From Bacteroidales bacterium (lineage in GTDB: Bacteria; Bacteroidota; Bacteroidia; Bacteroidales; UBA932): a stretch of 64,000 bases of DNA. Within the stretch, counting starts at the first letter, position 1, and each line of letters begins with the position of its first letter. Shown here piece after piece: positions 28,006 through 38,413 of this stretch. The notes under the pieces are model-generated. The model was not told where the DNA came from, did not search any database, and was given only the letters and a program-made list of their open reading frames with translations. The DNA is taken from positions 186,001-250,000 of the forward strand of contig JAEEQS010000002.1 in the NCBI GenBank assembly GCA_016285455.1, read 5' to 3'. The translations under genes and the position numbers were made by a program.

Positions 28006-29910
28006 ATGAGCAAAGAAGAGAAGAAAAACAAAGGATACGGGAGCGAGGACATCCAGCATTGGGATTGGCACGAGCATCTGAGGAAAAGACCAGGAATGTA
28101 CTTGGGAAAGCTGGGAGACGGCAGCGAGAAGGATGACGGTATCTATGTGCTTTTCAAGGAGATAGTGGATAACGCCATAGACGAATTCAATATGGGGTTC
28201 GGAAAGACCGTAGACATCACCCTGGACGAGGAAACCAAGGAAGTCTGCGTAAGGGACTATGGCCGTGGCATTCCGCTGGATAGTCTTGTAGTTTCCGTTG
28301 GACAGATAAACACCAGCGGAAAGTATGGTTCTGCCGCATACGGAAAGTCCGTGGGACTGAACGGCGTGGGAGCCAAGGCGGTTAACGCCACATCCACCAA
28401 GTTTTACGCCCAGAGCTGGAGAGACGGAAAAAGCAAATGGGCTTATTTTGAGGAAGGAGAGCTCAAGAAGGAAGGAGAACTCAAAAACACAGACGAAAAA
28501 GACGGCACGCTCATACGCTATACTGCAGACCCTAAGCTGTACGAGAACTACTCCTACAAGCTGGAGTATATAGACAGCATGCTCAAGAACTACGCTTACT
28601 TGAACACTGGGCTGACCATCCATTTCAACAAGACCACCTACTGCAGCAAGAACGGTCTTCTGGACCTTATCAACGACAATATGACGGAGGCTCCGCTATA
28701 TTCCCCTATCCACCTGAAAGGTCTCGATATAGAAGTGGTCATAACCCACGGAAGCGAATCCGGAGAAGACATATATTCCTTTGTAAACGGCCAGAACACC
28801 TACCACGGCGGAACACATTTGAGCGCTTTCAGAGAGGCTGTTGGAAAAACCGTCAAAGACTTTTACAAGAAAGATTACGATCCTAAGGATGTAAGGGAAG
28901 GCATAGTTGCAGCCATCGCCATAAGAGTCGGCGAGCCGGGCTTTGCCAACCAGACAAAAACCTTCCTGAACTCCCGTCTTACAGATACGGAAGAGAACGG
29001 GGGCATCCCTATCAAGACCTTCATAATGAACTTCCTGGCCTCAGAACTTGACAATTATCTGCATAAAAATCCGCTTACTGCGGACGCAATGCAGAAGAAG
29101 ATCAATGCCAGCGAAAAGGAGAGGAAGGAAATTGCAGACATTCTCAAGAGCAAGCGCCGCAAAAAGGGAATGATAAGCAACGAGAAGCTCCGCGATTGCA
29201 AAATCCATTATACAGACAAGAACAACCCTCTTGCAGAAAAGACCACCATTTTCATCACAGAGGGTAATTCCGCAAGCGGAACGGTTTCCAAGGCAAGGAA
29301 CGCAGACACACAGGCGGTTTTCTCGCTGAGGGGAAAGCCTATGAACACCTACGGCAGTTCCAAGAAAGTAATCTACGACAATAACAACAAGGAACTCAAC
29401 CTTTTGCAGGCAGCCCTTGACATAGAGGAAGACATAGAGAACCTGCGCTACAACAAGGTTGTAATTGCAACCGATGCGGATGTTGACGGTATGCACATCA
29501 GGATGCTGATGCTAACCTTCTTCATCCAGTATTTTCCTGAGCTTATCAGAAGAGGCCATCTTTTCATACTCCAGACTCCGCTGTTCAGGGTGCGCAGAAA
29601 GAAGAAAGACAATTCCTTTGACGTGCGCTATTGCTATAGCGAGGCAGAAAAGCTGGAGGGCATAGAGGAGTTCGGAAAGAGCGCGGAGGTAACCCGATTC
29701 AAAGGTCTTGGAGAAATCTCAGACAAGGAGTTTGAGAATTTCATCGGCGACGATATGCGTCTAGACACGGTCCACATATACAAAGAAGATCCAACCCACG
29801 AGATTCTTGAGTTCTATATGGGCAATAACACTCCTTTCCGCCAGGATTTCATTATGAAAAACCTGAGAGAAGAGGTTATTATGGAAGACAGGGCGGCCGC
29901 AGACGCTTAA
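28006..29910 (+). CDS. parE: DNA topoisomerase IV subunit B / GyrB-family type IIA topoisomerase
   Basis: GHKL ATPase (KEIVDNAIDEF, DYGRGIPLD, GLNGVGAKAVNA) and TOPRIM EGNSASGT...DADVDGMHIRMLML. Confidence 0.9.
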   Translation: MSKEEKKNKGYGSEDIQHWDWHEHLRKRPGMYLGKLGDGSEKDDGIYVLFKEIVDNAIDEFNMGFGKTVDITLDEETKEVCVRDYGRGIPLDSLVVSVGQINTSGKYGSAAYGKSVGLNGVGAKAVNATSTKFYAQSWRDGKSKWAYFEEGELKKEGELKNTDEKDGTLIRYTADPKLYENYSYKLEYIDSMLKNYAYLNTGLTIHFNKTTYCSKNGLLDLINDNMTEAPLYSPIHLKGLDIEVVITHGSESGEDIYSFVNGQNTYHGGTHLSAFREAVGKTVKDFYKKDYDPKDVREGIVAAIAIRVGEPGFANQTKTFLNSRLTDTEENGGIPIKTFIMNFLASELDNYLHKNPLTADAMQKKINASEKERKEIADILKSKRRKKGMISNEKLRDCKIHYTDKNNPLAEKTTIFITEGNSASGTVSKARNADTQAVFSLRGKPMNTYGSSKKVIYDNNNKELNLLQAALDIEEDIENLRYNKVVIATDADVDGMHIRMLMLTFFIQYFPELIRRGHLFILQTPLFRVRRKKKDNSFDVRYCYSEAEKLEGIEEFGKSAEVTRFKGLGEISDKEFENFIGDDMRLDTVHIYKEDPTHEILEFYMGNNTPFRQDFIMKNLREEVIMEDRAAADA

Positions 29911-29925
29911 AGCAATATTCTGATT

Positions 29926-30513
29926 ATGAGCTTCAGGCAGAAATTCAGCAAACGGCTTTTAAGATGGATGGGCTGGACTGCAGAAGGAAGCATTCCTCCG
30001 GAAGACAAATGCATCGTTCTGGGAGTTCCCCACACGTCCGTTGTGGATTTTGTTGTAGCCTGGGCGGCCTACACCTATATGGGCGGCACTCCCAACATAA
30101 TGATCAAGAAGGAATTCTTCTTCTGGCCTCTGGGCTGGCTACTGAGGAAGATGGGAGCCATTCCGGTTGACAGATCCAAAGGCAGCAATGTTGCTCTCCA
30201 CAACATCCAGGCTCTGAAAAACTCTCAAAAGATGCATCTTGCCATTGCTCCGGAAGGAACCCGAAAGAAAACTGACAAGTGGAAAATGGGCTTTCTGACA
30301 ATCGCCCGCGCCTGCAATGTTCCGGTCTATCTCGGCTATTTCAACTACAGGACAAAAAAAGTGGGAACTGGAATAAGATTTGCTGTCTCAGACAATCCGA
30401 AAGAAGATTTGAAAAAGATTCAGGCCCATTATGCTGCAATGAACCTGGAAGGGCGGCACAAAGGCTGTTTCAGTTGCGGAGACGTTACTCCAAAGCTCAT
30501 AGAAAATAACTGA
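29926..30513 (+). CDS. 1-acyl-sn-glycerol-3-phosphate acyltransferase family protein
   Basis: PlsC-like GVPHTSVVDFV and IAPEGTRKKTDKWKMGF. Confidence 0.85.
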   Translation: MSFRQKFSKRLLRWMGWTAEGSIPPEDKCIVLGVPHTSVVDFVVAWAAYTYMGGTPNIMIKKEFFFWPLGWLLRKMGAIPVDRSKGSNVALHNIQALKNSQKMHLAIAPEGTRKKTDKWKMGFLTIARACNVPVYLGYFNYRTKKVGTGIRFAVSDNPKEDLKKIQAHYAAMNLEGRHKGCFSCGDVTPKLIENN

Positions 30514-30518
30514 CATTT

Positions 30519-32009
30519 ATGAAAAAAAGCATATCGGCTGTAATCTGTCTCTTTCTAGCCGTTCAGGCCTGGGGACAGACATACACACTTAAGGAATACG
30601 AGGAGTTTGCTTTGCAGAACTCCAAAAGCATGAAGGTCTCTCAGGAAAGAATCAACGCCGCGGAGAATCTGAGAAAAGCCGCCTTTACCCAGTTTTTGCC
30701 AAGCTTCCAAGCCGTGGGCACTTATGCCTGGAACCAGAAGAACATCTCTCTTCTCAGCCAAGATGCCCTCCTTCCGGTAGGCACCAAGATGGCCGACGGC
30801 ACCTTTGGCTTTACTGCAGACCAGATATCCAACGGTTGGACTATTATAGACGGGCAACCTGTTCCACTTGATGCTGACGGAGTACCGTTCAACCCAAAGA
30901 CCAATCCGGAGAAAATCCAGTGGAAGCAATACGCCTATCTGCCCAAGAGCGAAATGACTTTTGATGTCCATAACGTCTTTGCCGCTGGCATAGGCTTCAC
31001 CCAGCCAATATATCTGGGCGGAAAAATCCGCGAACTTTACAACATAGCCAAGACAACGGAAGATATGGCCCGCCTCCAGACAGACAACAATCAGGAAGAG
31101 CTTATAATTTCCGTAGATCAGGCATACTGGCAAACCGTATCGCTGATTAACAAGAAAAAGCTTGCAGAAAAATACGTAGAGCTTCTTGAAAAACTGGAGA
31201 AAAACGTTCAGGCATCCATAGACCAGGGTGTCGCAACTAAAGGAGACCTTTTGAACGTGAAGGTCAAGCTCAACGAAGCCAATCTGGCACTTACCAGAGC
31301 AACAGACGGAGTGGCCCTTTCCAAGATGGCCCTGTTCAGAGTCTGCGGCCTGGATCTTGACGGAGACTTCGGCCTTGCAGATGAAGACATATCTCCAAAC
31401 CAAGCCCAGGAACTCGATCCAGCCTACAACAGAGCTCAGGCAATAGACAACCGCTTTGAAATTAGAGAACTGGAAAACCTCAGCAAGATAAGCCACAGCC
31501 AGGTTAACATTGCCCGCAGCCGTTTCCTGCCCAACATAGCCGCCTCCGCCAACTATCTGACCACCAACCCGAATACCTTTAACGGATTCGAGAAAAAGTT
31601 CAAGGGTATGTTTTCTGCAGGAGTAGCCATCACAATCCCGATTTTCCACTTCGGCGACAGGGTTTACACCCTCAAGGCAGCACAGAGCGAAGAAAGGATG
31701 GTCCGCCACCGCATAGATGAGGCTAAGGAACTTATTAATCTGCAGGTTACCCAAGCCAACTTCAAGGTCAGAGAAGCCAACAAGAAACTCGAGGCCGCAG
31801 AGAGTAACATCAGCGCCGCTGAAGAGAACCTCCGCCTTGCGGAGCTCTCCTACAAGGAAGGCCTGATCAGCCTCACAGATCTCCTTGCCGCCCAGACCGC
31901 CTGGATCAGTGCCAACTCCGACAAAATCGACGCCGGCATAGATACCCGCCTTTGCGAGCTCTACCTGCGCAAAGCCATCGGCCAGAGCAACCTTAAAAGA
32001 ACTGAATAG
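30519..32009 (+). CDS. TolC-family outer membrane efflux protein
   Basis: Signal peptide; TolC coiled-coil (AAESNISAAEENLRLAELSYKEGLISLTDLLAAQ). Confidence 0.9.
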   Translation: MKKSISAVICLFLAVQAWGQTYTLKEYEEFALQNSKSMKVSQERINAAENLRKAAFTQFLPSFQAVGTYAWNQKNISLLSQDALLPVGTKMADGTFGFTADQISNGWTIIDGQPVPLDADGVPFNPKTNPEKIQWKQYAYLPKSEMTFDVHNVFAAGIGFTQPIYLGGKIRELYNIAKTTEDMARLQTDNNQEELIISVDQAYWQTVSLINKKKLAEKYVELLEKLEKNVQASIDQGVATKGDLLNVKVKLNEANLALTRATDGVALSKMALFRVCGLDLDGDFGLADEDISPNQAQELDPAYNRAQAIDNRFEIRELENLSKISHSQVNIARSRFLPNIAASANYLTTNPNTFNGFEKKFKGMFSAGVAITIPIFHFGDRVYTLKAAQSEERMVRHRIDEAKELINLQVTQANFKVREANKKLEAAESNISAAEENLRLAELSYKEGLISLTDLLAAQTAWISANSDKIDAGIDTRLCELYLRKAIGQSNLKRTE

Positions 32010-32114
32010 CAGCAGAAAAGAAGCGGCAAGTTTGCCTTGAAGCACATAGCGGAGCGTGGTGCGAAAGGCACAACTGCCGCGGATTAAAAGAAGATATTTA
32101 AAAGGTAATAGCAT

Positions 32115-33104
32115 ATGAAGAAGTTAGAGCAAAGCACCATAAGCCTGCTGGTAGGACTGGCAGCGCTGCTACTTGTAATCATAGTACTGGTAGTAATCGG
32201 ATGGCTCACCTCCTCCACCCAGAAACTCACCATCCAAGGCACAGTAGAAGCCCGCGAATACAGAGTATCCGGCAAGGTAGCAGGAAGAGTAGAGCAGCTC
32301 CTCTACCAGGAAGGGGACACCGTAAGCAAAGGCCAGATTGTAGTGCGCCTTGACAGCCCTGAACTCCAGGCCAAAATTGTTCAGGCAAACGCCCAGAGCC
32401 GCGCTGCAAGAGCCCAGAGAGCAAAAGCCAGCGGAAGCGCCCGCAGCGAGCTGGTAGAAGGAGCCTTTGAGCAATGGCAGAAAGCCAAAGTGGGAGTGGA
32501 CATTGCCCGCAAGTCTTACGAGAGGGTAGAAAACCTTTACCGCCAGGAAGTTGTATCCGCCCAGAAGAGAGATGAAGCCAAAGCCCAGTACGACGCCGCA
32601 GTTGCAACTGAAAAAGCCGCCTTCAGCCAGTACAACCTGGCAAAGAACGGAGCTCAGGCAGAAGACAAAATGGCAGCCCAGGCCGCCGTTGATGCCGCCA
32701 ACGCAAGCGTAGACCAGGTCAACTCCTACATAGATGAAATCAACTTGGTTTCCCCTATCACTGGAGTCATTACTGAAGTGTTCCCTAAGGTCGGGGAACT
32801 TGTAGGCCAGGGAGCTCCTATTATGACAGTTACAGACATCAACGATGTTTGGTTCTCCTTCAACATCAGGGAAGATATGCTCAAGGGCATAACTATGGGA
32901 AGTAAGATCAACGTCAAGATTCCGGCCCTTGGAGATGAAACTTATCAGGCAGAAGTATATTTCATAAACGTAATGGCCTCCTTTGCTACCTGGAAACCAA
33001 CCAAGGCAAGCGGAGAATTCGACGCCAAGACCTTTGAAGTAAGGGCAAGGCCTGTCTCAGCGATACCTCATCTGAGGGCAGGAATGAGCGCAATCGTAAA
33101 ATAA
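32115..33104 (+). CDS. HlyD-family periplasmic adaptor
   Basis: N-terminal TM, lipoyl-like GTVEAREYRVSGKVAGRVEQLLYQEGDTVSKGQIVVRLDSPEL, coiled coil, INLVSPITGVITEV. Confidence 0.9.
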   Translation: MKKLEQSTISLLVGLAALLLVIIVLVVIGWLTSSTQKLTIQGTVEAREYRVSGKVAGRVEQLLYQEGDTVSKGQIVVRLDSPELQAKIVQANAQSRAARAQRAKASGSARSELVEGAFEQWQKAKVGVDIARKSYERVENLYRQEVVSAQKRDEAKAQYDAAVATEKAAFSQYNLAKNGAQAEDKMAAQAAVDAANASVDQVNSYIDEINLVSPITGVITEVFPKVGELVGQGAPIMTVTDINDVWFSFNIREDMLKGITMGSKINVKIPALGDETYQAEVYFINVMASFATWKPTKASGEFDAKTFEVRARPVSAIPHLRAGMSAIVK

Positions 33105-33120
33105 TCCATCGCTGAGGAAA

Positions 33121-34305
33121 ATGAGAAAGAGTTCCAATATGCTGAGTTGCATTCTCAACGTTTTCGTCAGAGAAGGCAATATCATGCTGAACAGGCCTAT
33201 CTACCTGTACGGCACCATATTGGTACTCGCATTCTGCGCCATTTTCTTTGTATCACTGATGTACCAGGGCCTCCCTCAGAGAGTTCCCGTGGGAGTTGTA
33301 GACAAAGACGACTCCTATCTTTCACGCAATGCCATCAAGCAGATAGAAGCCATGCAGGGCATAGAGATAGCCCACCGCTACGGCAGCTACCACGACGCCC
33401 GCCTGGCTATGCAGAGAGGAGAAATCTACGGCTTCATCGAATTTCCTGAAGACCTGTACGTTAATGTGGTTAACGGCCTGAGGCCAACCGTTCCTGTCTA
33501 TTACACAGAGTCTTATATGGTTCCTGGCACGCTTGCCTACAGGAACTTCTTCCAGATAGCCAATGTGCTCAACGCAGGAGTAAGAAGGACAACGATGCGA
33601 ACCAAGGGAGTTCCTGAAGCGGACATAATGCCGCAGCTCCAGCCTATAACCCTAGACACCCACAGCATATGCAACCCGTGGAGCAGCTACGCCATCTACC
33701 TCATATCCATAATATGGCCTGGAATCCTAAGCCTCTGCATCATTGTGATGACGGTATTTACCATAGGATTCGAACTCAAGCAGAAAACCACTCCGGACCT
33801 TCTGGAAAAAGCCGGCGGCAGCATAGTTAACGCTCTGATAGGAAAGCTATTACCATACTTTTTGATCTACCTTCTACTAGGACTTTCATTTGTGGTTCTG
33901 GCATACAGGATTTTCGGATTCCCACTTCTGGGACCGGCCTGGGTAATGGCTCTGAATATAACGATGCTGGTTCTGGCGTCACACGCCGTTGGAATATTTT
34001 TCATTGGACTTTTCCCTGTCTTAAGAGACGCCCTCAGCGCCGCTTCACTTTACTCTATCCTGGCGCTCTCTATGTGCGGAATGACCTACCCTGTAGAGAT
34101 GATGATTGCTCCTATGCAGGGATTCGCCCAGCTCTTCCCTCTGAGGCAATATTACCTGATTTACGTCAAGTGGGCAATGCTGGATTCCGGTATCAGAGAC
34201 TGCTGGATTAATATGCTGGGAATGTGCATATTCTTCTTCCTTCCTTTCCTCATTCTGGGAAGGCTTAAGGACGCTATGGTAAAACTCAATTACCCAACCA
34301 AATAA
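33121..34305 (+). CDS. ABC-2 type transporter permease
   Basis: Six-TM ABC-2 permease, GVVDKDDSYLSR..., downstream of HlyD. Confidence 0.85.
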   Translation: MRKSSNMLSCILNVFVREGNIMLNRPIYLYGTILVLAFCAIFFVSLMYQGLPQRVPVGVVDKDDSYLSRNAIKQIEAMQGIEIAHRYGSYHDARLAMQRGEIYGFIEFPEDLYVNVVNGLRPTVPVYYTESYMVPGTLAYRNFFQIANVLNAGVRRTTMRTKGVPEADIMPQLQPITLDTHSICNPWSSYAIYLISIIWPGILSLCIIVMTVFTIGFELKQKTTPDLLEKAGGSIVNALIGKLLPYFLIYLLLGLSFVVLAYRIFGFPLLGPAWVMALNITMLVLASHAVGIFFIGLFPVLRDALSAASLYSILALSMCGMTYPVEMMIAPMQGFAQLFPLRQYYLIYVKWAMLDSGIRDCWINMLGMCIFFFLPFLILGRLKDAMVKLNYPTK

Positions 34306-34308
34306 GAG

Positions 34309-35496
34309 ATGAAAGGATCTGTCTTCACATATCTGAAAGAAGTGCTTTCGCAGCTTACCGCCATCACTCGGAGGGAGATGAAGACCATCTTTACCGATAG
34401 CGGCGTGCTGCTGATCCTTATCATTGCCGGATTGGGCTACCCTCTTCTTTACAGCACCGTTTATCTCAATGAAAGCGTAGATGAAATTCCTGTTGGAATC
34501 ATAGACGAGAGCGGCACTTCCTACAGCCGCCGCTTTGCATCCAAGATAGACGCCACAAGGGAAATCGCCCTGGAATCCTGCGTCAATATGGATGACGCCA
34601 TTTCCAGGATGAAGAGAAGACAAATCCACGGAATTATTGTCATTCCTAAAGATTTTAGCAAAGATATCCAGACCGGAAAACAGACCACGGTCTCTCTCTA
34701 CATCAATATGGCCACCTTCTTCATCTACAAGAACATAGCCCTTGCCTGCAACTATGTTATGCTGGATGAAGGAAAAAACATTTCCATAGCCAGGCTCCAG
34801 GCTGACGGCCTTACAGAACAGGAAGCATTGACCAGCACAGAACCTCTGAGAAACAAGATGAATATTCTCTTCAACGAGGGCAACGGCTTTGCCAGCTTCT
34901 TTGTTCCGGGAGTGCTGGTGCTCATCATCCATCAGCTCCTTTTCCTCGGCATTGGAATGGTATCGGGGACAAGAAGAGAGGAAAACGCAAACCACAAGCT
35001 CAGCGCCGAGGAATCTCCATCCAAAAAGAAAGTTCAGCGATATATCTGGGGGCAGGGCTTCGCCTACTTCCTGATTTACCTTGTAATAGGTTCATACATT
35101 CTCATTCTGGTTCCAAGGATATTCGGCCTTCCTCACTATGCTTCTGCCTGGGACATATATAGGCTTATGGTTCCGTTCCTTCTGGCCACAATCTTTTTCT
35201 CCCAGACCTGCGCCGTCTTCATCCGCAACAGAGAGACAGGAATGGTAATGTTCCTGTTCTTCAGCGTGATACTGCTTTTCCTGAGCGGACTTACCTGGCC
35301 GGTTTCCAGCTTCCCTTCTTTCTGGAAGTATTTCTCATATATCTTCCCTGGAACCTTTGGCGTTCAAGGCTATGTCAAGCTAAATTGCATGGGAGCAGAC
35401 TTTGCCGTCATACGGCCGGAATTCATCAGTCTCTGGGCTCAGGCAATCTTCTATTTCATCACAGCCTGCTTCTCCTACCGCTACATTAACAAGTAG
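34309..35496 (+). CDS. ABC-2 type transporter permease
   Basis: Related to the preceding ORF (VGIIDESGTSYSRRFASKID...). Confidence 0.85.
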   Translation: MKGSVFTYLKEVLSQLTAITRREMKTIFTDSGVLLILIIAGLGYPLLYSTVYLNESVDEIPVGIIDESGTSYSRRFASKIDATREIALESCVNMDDAISRMKRRQIHGIIVIPKDFSKDIQTGKQTTVSLYINMATFFIYKNIALACNYVMLDEGKNISIARLQADGLTEQEALTSTEPLRNKMNILFNEGNGFASFFVPGVLVLIIHQLLFLGIGMVSGTRREENANHKLSAEESPSKKKVQRYIWGQGFAYFLIYLVIGSYILILVPRIFGLPHYASAWDIYRLMVPFLLATIFFSQTCAVFIRNRETGMVMFLFFSVILLFLSGLTWPVSSFPSFWKYFSYIFPGTFGVQGYVKLNCMGADFAVIRPEFISLWAQAIFYFITACFSYRYINK

Positions 35497-35593
35497 CTTA
35501 AATGTTTATTTGATATCTATCAAATTTTAATTACTTTTGTAATCTTCAAAAAAGATTATAAGTAGAATTTTATCAAATTTAATATTTAAAAAC

Positions 35594-37006
35594 ATGGCAA
35601 CTAAGAAGTACAGAGTTGAATCAGACCTTCTGGGTGAACTCAAGGTTCCGGCAGAAGCATACTACGGCGTTCAGACTCAGAGAGCGCTGAACAACTACAA
35701 GATCTCAGGTGTCAGGATGTGCGACTATCCTGATTTCGTGATCGCTATCGCTTACGTGAAACTGGCTGCAATCCAGGCTAACAACCAGCTCGGAGTTGTA
35801 GACAGCAAGATTACCAAGGCTGTAGAAAAGGCTTGCAAGGAAATCATCGCAGGCAAGATGCATCAGGACTTCCCTATTGATATGCTGCAGGGTGGCGCAG
35901 GCACTTCAGTTAATATGAATGCCAACGAAGTTATCGCAAACCGCGCCCTTGAGATTATGGGCAAGGAAAGAGGAGACTACAAGACCGTTTCTCCTAACGA
36001 CCATATCAACTGCGCTCAGTCTACCAACGACGCCTACCCAACAGCTCTCCACCTTACCATCGTGAGAATGAACAAGATGCTTATAGAAAGCCTCAAGGCT
36101 CTCATCGCATCCTTCAGGGTTAAGGCCAAGGAGTTTGACAAGATCATCAAGATGGGAAGAACCCAGCTTCAGGACGCTGTTCCTATGACTTTGGGCCAGG
36201 AGTTCAAGGCTTTCGCCGATTCTCTGGAAGAGGAAATCGAGAACCTCGAGTACAACAAGAAGAAGCTCTACGCTATCAATATGGGCGGTACAGCTATCGG
36301 AACCGGCATCAACGCAACCCCAGGATTCACTAAGCTCTGCTGCAAGAGACTAGCTGAACTTACCGGCGAGCCTTTCTATGCTGCAAAGAACCTCGTTGCC
36401 GCTACTCCAGACACTGCTGGCTATGTAGGATATCACGGAGCTGTTAAACGTCTTGCTGTAAAACTGTCAAAGGTTGCCAACGACCTTCGTCTGCTGGCTT
36501 CCGGCCCTAGATGCGGTCTCGGAGAAATCAACCTTCCTCCAAAGGCTCCTGGATCTTCCATTATGCCTGGCAAGGTTAATCCTGTAATCCCTGAAGTCAC
36601 CAACCAGGTTTGCTTCAAGGTAATCGGAAACGACACCGCTGTTGCTTTTGCAGCCGAGGCTGGCCAGCTCCAGCTCAATGTTATGGAGCCTGTTATCATT
36701 CAGTGCATCACAGAGAGCATCACCTGGATGAGCAACGTAATGAACACTCTCAGAGTAGAGTGCGTAGACGGCATCACTGCTAACCCAGACCACTGCATGG
36801 ATCTGGTAAAGAACTCCATCGGCATCGTTACGGCCCTCAACCCTTACATCGGATACAAGGCCAGCACAAAGATTGCCAAAGAGGCTCAGCAGACCGGCCG
36901 CAGCGTTTACGACATCGTTCTGGAACAGAAGGTTATGACCAAAGCAAAGCTAGACGAGGCCCTCAATCCAAAGAACATGCTCGCAGCCCGCGACTACAAG
37001 AAATAA
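35594..37006 (+). CDS. aspA: aspartate ammonia-lyase
   Basis: ESDLLGELKVPAEAYYGVQTQRA and GSSIMPGKVNPVIPE signature. Confidence 0.95.
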   Translation: MATKKYRVESDLLGELKVPAEAYYGVQTQRALNNYKISGVRMCDYPDFVIAIAYVKLAAIQANNQLGVVDSKITKAVEKACKEIIAGKMHQDFPIDMLQGGAGTSVNMNANEVIANRALEIMGKERGDYKTVSPNDHINCAQSTNDAYPTALHLTIVRMNKMLIESLKALIASFRVKAKEFDKIIKMGRTQLQDAVPMTLGQEFKAFADSLEEEIENLEYNKKKLYAINMGGTAIGTGINATPGFTKLCCKRLAELTGEPFYAAKNLVAATPDTAGYVGYHGAVKRLAVKLSKVANDLRLLASGPRCGLGEINLPPKAPGSSIMPGKVNPVIPEVTNQVCFKVIGNDTAVAFAAEAGQLQLNVMEPVIIQCITESITWMSNVMNTLRVECVDGITANPDHCMDLVKNSIGIVTALNPYIGYKASTKIAKEAQQTGRSVYDIVLEQKVMTKAKLDEALNPKNMLAARDYKK

Positions 37007-37009
37007 TAA

Positions 37010-37603
37010 TTAGAGTTTGCCCTCGGCCTTGAGGGCAGCGTTGAAACAGTGCCGGCACAGCGGCTCGTATTTGTCCATTTCACCGATAAGTACCTGCTCG
37101 TCTGCGCCGGCTCCTTTTACTGTCGGAAGCCTGTGGGAGTGCTGGGCCGGCTGGCCGCACTTTACGCAGATGGCGTGAACTTTAGTTATGTATTCAGCCC
37201 TTGCAAGAAGAGCAGGCATAGGCCCGAAAGGCTTTGCCAGATAGTCCATATCCAGGCCTGCCACTATCACCCTTACGCCTTTGTCTGCGAGCATATTGCA
37301 AACGTCTACTATTCCATCATCAAAAAACTGGACTTCATCAATTCCTACCACATCCACATCAGTGGCGTACAGAAGAATGTTCTGTGAAGAGTCTACAGTA
37401 ATGGACTGGATGGATTTGCCCTCATGGCTGACCACATCCGTCTCTGAATAGCGTACATCTATTCCCGGCTTGAAAATCTGCACTCTCTGACGGGCGAAAT
37501 TAGCCCTCTTTAGCCTCCTGATAAGCTCTTCCGTCTTGCCGGAGAACATACTTCCGCAGATAACCTCTAGCCAACCAGACTGTTTTGGACTTTCTAGAAA
37601 CAT
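37010..37603 (-). CDS. tdk: thymidine kinase
   Basis: [32 protein letters not shown]; zinc-binding cysteines. Confidence 0.95.
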   Translation of the reverse strand: MFLESPKQSGWLEVICGSMFSGKTEELIRRLKRANFARQRVQIFKPGIDVRYSETDVVSHEGKSIQSITVDSSQNILLYATDVDVVGIDEVQFFDDGIVDVCNMLADKGVRVIVAGLDMDYLAKPFGPMPALLARAEYITKVHAICVKCGQPAQHSHRLPTVKGAGADEQVLIGEMDKYEPLCRHCFNAALKAEGKL

Positions 37604-37645
37604 TTTTCTTAAATTTGTACTGCACTTACAAATTTAGGAAAATTT

Positions 37646-38413
37646 ATGGAAGAGAAAAAGGGACTGCTGTCCGCACTCGCAGAAACGCTCAAGCAATACG
37701 AACTGAATCAGGCTGACAATAAGGATAGTCTGGCAATTGCCCTGGAAGAAAAACTGGAAGAAATCGCCAAGATGATTTCTTCTCTCAGCGACAGAATTGA
37801 CCATCTTTCCTCACGCCTGAATTCCATAGACGATAAAGTGGATGCCCTTTCCCAAACTCAGGACGAGGAGCCAATCCTGTCTGCCGACGAGACCAGCCCT
37901 ATTCCTGAACCGGTATTTGACTCTCTTGTAGACAACAGTTTTGAGGAGGATGAAGAAGAGTTCTCAGTTGAAGAGACCGAATCGGAAGAGGCTGTAGAGG
38001 AGGAAGGTGATGAAAGTGATGAGAATCCTGAAGAAGTTTCTGAAGAGGAAGATGCTGAGCCAGAAGAAGTTGAAATAAAGGAAGAGGAGGCAGAGAATAC
38101 CGTCGAAGAAAAACCGGTAAAATCTGTCGCTGAGAAAAAGGGAAAAGACTGGTACGATTGGGAATATGATTATCCTCAAGAATATGTAGACGACATTCTG
38201 GGCACAATGGGCATCAACGACAAGCTTGAGTTCGTAAGGGAGCTGTTCCATTCAGACCCTGCGCTTTTCAACTCCCAGATGACCGAAATAGACTCAATGC
38301 CTAACTTCAAGGCAATAGTCCAGTTCTTCCGCCAGGCTCATCCTGAATGGAAGGAAGACAGCGACACCGTATACAGGCTTTATATGCACATCAGGCGCAA
38401 GTTCCGCAATTAA
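37646..38413 (+). CDS. acidic low-complexity hypothetical protein
   Basis: Glu-rich central region, conserved-looking C-terminus; abuts rsmI. Confidence 0.65.
   Translation: MEEKKGLLSALAETLKQYELNQADNKDSLAIALEEKLEEIAKMISSLSDRIDHLSSRLNSIDDKVDALSQTQDEEPILSADETSPIPEPVFDSLVDNSFEEDEEEFSVEETESEEAVEEEGDESDENPEEVSEEEDAEPEEVEIKEEEAENTVEEKPVKSVAEKKGKDWYDWEYDYPQEYVDDILGTMGINDKLEFVRELFHSDPALFNSQMTEIDSMPNFKAIVQFFRQAHPEWKEDSDTVYRLYMHIRRKFRN

Noticed and set aside
30555-32114. 519-aa minus-strand ORF opposite the TolC gene
   Set aside because: The plus-strand frame is an unambiguous TolC-family protein; the antisense frame is open because of codon composition.
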